The translations under genes and the position numbers were made by a program. From Echeneis naucrates (lineage: Eukaryota; Chordata; Actinopteri; Carangiformes; Echeneidae), in contig NC_042518.1 of assembly GCF_900963305.1 (NCBI RefSeq), positions 16,506,486 to 16,570,485 of the forward strand: DNA of 64,000 nt, written 5' to 3'. The notes under the pieces were generated by a model. That model worked only from the letters and a program-made list of their open reading frames with translations. It was not told the DNA's origin and ran no database searches. Shown in pieces: positions 59,041 through 64,000 of the stretch. Each line of letters opens with the position of its first letter. Position 1 is the first letter of the stretch.

Positions 59041-61570
59041 TTATTTGTTCCAGCGGATCTCATAAGACCTCTTCTCTGAGGAACTTATTTCTGTTGTTCC
59101 TGTGCTAAATCTGACTTTTTCCTTTACTACCTTCACTACCAGACCACCAGCCAGGGCAATGCCTGCTGCAGCCTTGCCAATCTCAGCCACTGCAGTCAAA
59201 ACACGTGTAGCTGCTGCCACAGTGCCCCAATGATCTGAGACAACGCTGTTGGAAACTGATGTCACGCTCGGTCCTGTTAACCCACATGCAACACCAGCTG
59301 ACTCAGCTGCCACTCCCTGAACTAAGGCCGTCCCTGCTGCACACTGAGGAGTCCCGGTACCAGCAGCTACAGTTTCCACTGTATGCTGCCCAGCTCCAAA
59401 AGCTAAACTACTTTGAGCCATCGAAACATTGACTGCACCTGCTGCAGGTTCGACCCCACTGAGGCCTGCTGTGGTGAGAGCTGTTCCCTCCAGAACTGCA
59501 CCTAAAGCAGCCCCAGCCCCCAATGCCCCTCCCACTCCTGCTGCCATCCCTACAGCAGTGGCCCCGATGACGCTAACCTGCCCAAAGGCATCTAGAGCAC
59601 CCTCCCCAGGAGTGGCAGTCTCAGCACCAACAATGGCTCCCATTGTACCACCCACAACTCCACCTGTTGCTGCTCCCAGAAGCACTGCAGTTTTCCCTGA
59701 AGCTGCTGACATGATGGCCCCCACGGCTTTCCCTATACCTGTGCCTCCTGCTACAGACATGCCAGCAAGATGACTTGCAGCAAAGCCAACTGAATTTCCC
59801 ATGAGAGAAGCCCCAGCTGCAGCTGCTAAAGGGGCAGCTGCCCCAAAAACTGCCCCGACTGCCATGCCAGTAGTTCCAGCAGCTACCAAGATCTTAATTC
59901 TCTGCAGCACCTTAGCAGACAGTGCTGCCTCCCTTCTCATGCGAGTCAAGGATAAACGGAGAGGATGCCTCCTGCTTATGACCCTACTGCTGCCTCGATG
60001 CCTGCCTTGTTCAGCTCTGTTCCTAAAGCTGAATGCATTGTCTCTGCTCTCCTCTGTCCACCTCTCCTCCCTAAAGCCTTCTTCATTTGCTATCTCTGTC
60101 TCCATCATACTGTGCCCTTGTGCACATCTATCCCTGCTTCCTTGTCTGTCAGACTCTAAGTCAAACTTTCTCTGTTTTTTAAGTCTAACCTCTTCCTCAA
60201 TGCTGCTGTTATTTCCCCATTGTTCTTCCCCCTCTGCTTCCCCTCGCTCCCGCAGCATTCTTCCCTGCTCCTCTCTGATAGCAGTCTCGGCCTCTAAAAA
60301 CATGTTACTGGTATAAAACCCTGTGTTAGTCTGCTTCACCATGTTGTCCACTTTCATCAAGAGTTCTTTAACTTGTGTTGAGTTGCTGGGATCTCTGTTA
60401 TTGAGAACATGGTACCGGCCCCCACACCTGTCAATCAGAGCCTTGAGCCCGACAGGTGCTGTGTTCTTCAGGTAATCTTCAATCCCTATACCTTCCAGGT
60501 CATCACCTTTGGTAAACAGAACCACTGTGTGGTGAGAGACAGCATCATCGCCAAATATCTTTGCCATCTCACAGACAGTGTGGTTCTCACTCTCGGTATA
60601 TCGTCCTATTGGCAACACCAGGAAGAAAGCATGTGGGCCAGGGGCAGAGAGAGACACACATTTGGCTATCTCTGCATGAATCTGCTCCACACTGAGGTGC
60701 GTGTCCCCAAAACCTGGCATGTCAACCACCTTGACTCTCCTCATTCTCCTCGGAACAAGAAGCCGATCATCCTCTGCTGCAACTTCTTCCTCAGCGTGCA
60801 CCGTGCTCCCAATTTCACAAGTCTGTGTGATGGAGCAGGCACTGATCCCTGACAGGAACTGCTTCCGGCCCAAGATGGTGTTTCCAGATGCACTCTTGCC
60901 ACTTCCAGTCCTTCCGATGAGGACCAGCCTGAGTTCTTCAGTCCATCTGGTTACAGAGCCATCGCTTTCCTCCTCACTCTCCATAATAACTGGATCCTTT
61001 TTGGCCGCGTCACTTCCTGATGGAACAAATGCACAACAGAAGCTGCCTGTAACTATCTTTAGACATTTACACACATAAATACAACAATCAAGACTTTCAC
61101 TGGATCATTGACTGTTGATGATGGAGACAATGGACGTATCTGTCTAACTATCTTTAGACATTTACACACATAAATACAACAATCAAGGCTTTCATTGTAT
61201 CACTGACTGTTGATGATGGAGACGATTCACAACACAAGTCCGTCTCTGGAAGTTTCTGCACAGAAACAAAAGATGTCAGCTGAACAGCTTGGCTTCCTGC
61301 TATGACTCATGACGTTGTTAAGTCGTTTAGCCGGATGTTATTTATAACTCAAGTATGAGCCAGTGATAACCAACCATGATATATCAAACATCAAAATGCA
61401 AGGGCTCAAGTTCAATGCTTAACACCACACTGTCGCCAACATGTCTGAGCTGAACTCTTTAGCTTGCATAGCCAACCTCCCCGTTAGCATGCTAGCTTTA
61501 GCAAGGGGCTAAGTTCTCGATCGACAAGTCAACTGTCACGACTGGAAGACTGTGTCTCACCGGAATCCAT
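59041..61570 (-). CDS. GIMAP/AIG1-family GTPase with a long Gly/Ala-rich C-terminal tail
   Basis: Exon 1 (61561-61570) encodes MDS plus one base before GTGAGA. Exon 2 (59041-61016) continues in phase to TAA, giving 661 aa. The AIG1 G domain is intact: P-loop GRTGSGKS (38-45), DMPGFGD (102-108), TKGDD (172-176) and LNN (208-210). A charged segment (about 245-345, Glu/Arg-rich, probably helical) follows, then a basic patch ([14 protein letters not shown]). Residues about 379-635 are dominated by Gly, Ala and Val with many GxxxG and GxxxA spacings ([34 protein letters not shown]). GIMAPs are immune-tissue GTPases, some membrane-anchored through C-terminal segments. This tail suggests membrane insertion or self-assembly, which is inference. 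A start at 61074 in the intron is possible only if the intron is retained. The orthologue symbol is unknown. Confidence 0.88.
61050..61239. repeat. Two-copy 95-bp tandem duplication in GIMAP-like intron 1
   Basis: The block starting TAACTATCTTTAGACATTTA occurs at 61050 and again at 61145. The first 80 or so bases match with about five differences, after which the copies diverge. The lower-coordinate copy begins about 33 bp from the exon 2 acceptor. Confidence 0.92.
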
Positions 61571-62933
61571 GTTAGCAGACTTCTGTCTTCCAGTTTCACT
61601 AAAACACGTCTTTCCTTCTATAACCCGAAGCTTTTATTAGGATCTTGAGAAAGTGGTAGCAGCTACATGTCTCCGTTCTGACTGTTCAGCCCCAAAATAA
61701 ACATTGGACTTTGGGTCCAGAATCATTGTGTTTCCGCCCTCTGTTGGCTGATCTGTCTCTCTCTCTCTCACACACACACACACACCAAGACAGTATTTTG
61801 TACATATCAGAGTAACTTTATTTCATTAAATCTGATAACAAAATGGCTTGTTCATTCGGCAGCAATGATATCATTTCTCTAGATATACATATAAGCTTTG
61901 TAACAGTCGAAATGCAATTTTAAAATTACATCGATTTCAATCCCATGGATCTAAACGTCCTGCAAAGATAAAAAAAAAAAGAAAGAAAGAATACTTAAAG
62001 AATTAAAATGAAATTTAAAAAGTAAGAGGTTTAACAAAGAGACAAATGCAGGGCTGCAAGATGAAGAGTCAGGCTATAGACAGATCTTTTCTAAGTAAAT
62101 CATTCTTACTATCAGGGGAACATGAAAGCCAGAAACTACAGAGACCGCTCTTTAAAAAAACAACGACAACAACCCACTAACAAAAAGACTGGCAGATGTG
62201 TAAAAGGAAAAACACATTCATAAGCTCTGGGGTGGTGATAAAGTAAATATTCAAAATGAAAAAGTTGTACTTTGGGCAAACAAAATGCGAGTTGGAACGG
62301 CGAGACTGTTCTGTTCGCAAACTTCTGTCGAACAGAGCTCAGCCCACGGAACAAAAAATAAAAAATAAAATAAAAAAATACTGTATTCCATTATTCAATC
62401 AAGTTTAACAGTAATCAGAGACAGGCTGCACTTTAATGAGTTGAGGTCAAATTTATATTTGGCAAACACATATTCGAAGCATTTAGGCTTTTGACACATT
62501 AAATCTAGACCAGACACAAATACAGTAGGGTTTTGCAAAGTTCTGAAGCAAATTTATTGAAATTACTTATATTCCAAAGTACAATTATGTAATCCTCAAG
62601 TTATCAAAAATGAGTTTCCCTTATCAACTCCTATTCCAGAGACATAATTTACCCCTAATATAACAACAGATTTTCCAATTGTAATCACTGTAAGGTACAG
62701 CAACTCGGCCATTTGTCAGACTAACCTCCACTTCCATTTTACTTTGTTGTGTCACATTGAGGGCACCTTCCTTCTTTTCAACAGAGCACCTGGCTTTTGT
62801 ACAAGTGACGGCAGCTTCTGTTTCCTTCACTGTCATCTGAGTTTACAAGTCAAGCTGCCCCTTGTGGACTGTGCGTATGCTCCTTCCTACTCTTCTGCTT
62901 CTGTCTGCTTGGCACAAGCACCAAGGTGCTGTG
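61571..62933. other. GIMAP-like promoter and ccdc134 3' UTR
   Basis: The GIMAP-like 5' flank runs from about 61571 to 61750, with a (CT)n(CA)n microsatellite at 61755-61785. Probable ccdc134 3' UTR fills about 61800-62933. Minus-strand AATAAA signals lie at 61817-61822 and 62553-62558, so two UTR lengths are possible. The distal one ends within about 250 bp of the GIMAP-like start codon. No coding exon is seen. Confidence 0.6.
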
Positions 62934-63430
62934 CTATAGCTCAGTGCGAGAGCGGGAGATGCGAGGACCTTTCCTGATTTCTTTCCTCTTTTCCTCCTTC
63001 CGCCTCCTCTTCTCCTCCTCCCTCAGGATCTTCTGGAAAGCCTCAGCAGTGTGAAGCACCTGAAGATTTGAAAAAGGCGAGAGAATTAGACTTGTGATTG
63101 AGTTTTCTCTAATTAGGGATTTCTGAAGAGAGCACAATAAAGCACGTGTGTGCATGTGTATGAGAATCCCTCTCACACTTTGTTTTTTTTTTTTTTTACT
63201 GGCTCAGGGGTCCCAAAGGTGTTGGAAAGCTGTCATTGGCTGAGCATTAGTGGCAGCTAGAGGGGTCAGTAGAGTGTTAGTGGCTGATGCGGGAGTGGTG
63301 TGTGATGATAATGCAGGATATAGCAGCATAGGGAAATACACATTTACATCTTACTCACATCATCCCTCTCAGTGCGGTATGGGTTTATAAAGTCTGGGGA
63401 TTTCTCTGTTATTCCCAGCTCCTGTGACAT
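62934..63430 (-). CDS. ccdc134: Coiled-coil domain-containing protein 134, last two exons (partial)
   Basis: Secreted/ER-resident protein linked to ERK signalling, bone and ER proteostasis. Two exons are seen: 63359-63430 (72 nt, opening at [14 protein letters not shown] and ending TERDD) and 62934-63059 (126 nt, [16 protein letters not shown] through [12 protein letters not shown], then TAG). Both are phase 0. Human CCDC134 has MAQELGISEK here and ends GPRISRSQSEL, whose C-terminal QSEL acts as a KDEL-like retention signal; the fish form ends RTEL. Earlier exons lie beyond the right edge, and I could not place one in 63431-64000. In human CCDC134 is the direct neighbour of SREBF2. Here the GIMAP-like gene sits between them. 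Confidence 0.93.
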
Positions 63431-64000
63431 CTGAGAACGAAGTGGCACAGACAGATAAAAGATGGCGAGCAGAAGAGGGGACAAAAGAGATAAGGAACAA
63501 AAGTGAGACACAATTTCATCTTATTTGCCAGCTAAAAAGCAATACGGTGGCAGCCTGCATCTTATTTTGAGCTACATAAAATGAAAAGTTGAGGAACAGA
63601 AGGCGCAAGTTGGGTTACTGACGCACATGCGAGGGCTGGATGCACATTTTCAGGGTGCTAACTTCTACTGCTTTGGGTCTCGGAATTAATCCACTATATA
63701 ATCCTCTTGGTGCATTACTAAGGTCACAGATGAATCCTGCAAGAGTTTAGTTCATTAAACCTCACATTAGACACCGTTTTATCTGCTCTGGTCTTTCAAG
63801 TTTCTGAGGTGACAGTACATCATTCATACTTCTGATGATAAATGACACATTTTGCGCTGAGGAATGAGAGGTATTAGCTGCCACTGAGGATATACTGTAT
63901 AAAGACATGCAAGACGATTGAGCTAATCCTCCAGGTCTAAAACCTGAATTATGTCTGCATCTGTCATAATTACCTCAATGTGTGTTATACTATGCATGTA
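63431..64000. other. ccdc134 intron, right edge of window
   Basis: Begins with the CTCAG acceptor of the 63359-63430 exon on the minus strand. No further coding exon or repeat is recognised before the window ends. Confidence 0.6.

Noticed and set aside
59429-60316. Long plus-strand open frames (114 and 171 aa) opposite the GIMAP-like exon
   Set aside because: They are antisense shadows of the Gly/Ala-rich coding exon, with Pro/Ala-rich translation, no splice context and no family likeness.
1-64000. CRISPR arrays, bacterial operons, tRNA genes, retrovirus-like elements
   Set aside because: No regularly spaced direct repeats, no tRNA box pairs and no recognisable capsid, envelope or long-terminal-repeat structure were seen. 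The window is ordinary vertebrate nuclear DNA.

Overview
This is vertebrate nuclear DNA, almost certainly from a ray-finned (teleost) fish. Genes are split by short GT-AG introns, UTRs are AT-rich, CA microsatellites are present, and the interspersed repeats (Tc1/mariner, piggyBac and hAT MITEs, an L2/Rex1-type LINE, a tRNA-derived SINE tail) are typical of teleosts. Genes were recognised from remembered vertebrate protein sequences, and no search was run. Exon ends come from splice signals and reading phase. Those given as exact were checked base by base, and those given as 'about' were not.

Layout: rrp7a (-, 88-1741), poldip3 (-, 3198-7797), a U12 spliceosomal snRNA gene (+, 8287-8441), fam234b (+, 8821-14292), smdt1/EMRE (+, 15186-15622), ndufa6 (-, 16854-18138), triobp (-, 19642-37287, with an internal promoter near 30.9 kb for the short Tara-type isoform), nol12 (-, 38900-40458), srebf2 (-, 43295-57620) with mir-33 in an intron at about 45.1 kb, a GIMAP/AIG1-family GTPase (-, 59041-61570), and the 3' end of ccdc134 (-, 62934 to beyond the window).

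Most of this set matches human chromosome 22q13: NOL12 next to TRIOBP, CCDC134 next to SREBF2, SMDT1 next to NDUFA6, and POLDIP3 next to RRP7A and RNU12. Here these neighbour pairs are packed into 64 kb. fam234b and the GIMAP gene are additions from elsewhere relative to human. Functions include ribosome biogenesis (rrp7a, nol12), mRNA export and translation (poldip3), minor-intron splicing (U12), mitochondrial calcium uptake and complex I (smdt1, ndufa6), actin bundling (triobp), and sterol control (srebf2 with its intronic microRNA).

The most notable items are the complete U12 gene with its promoter elements, the mir-33 hairpin inside srebf2, the GIMAP-like GTPase with a long glycine/alanine-rich tail of about 255 residues, the tandem protein repeat in the giant triobp exon, and several small terminal-inverted-repeat transposons with recognisable target sites. 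I saw no CRISPR array, bacterial-type operon, retrovirus-like element or entirely new system.
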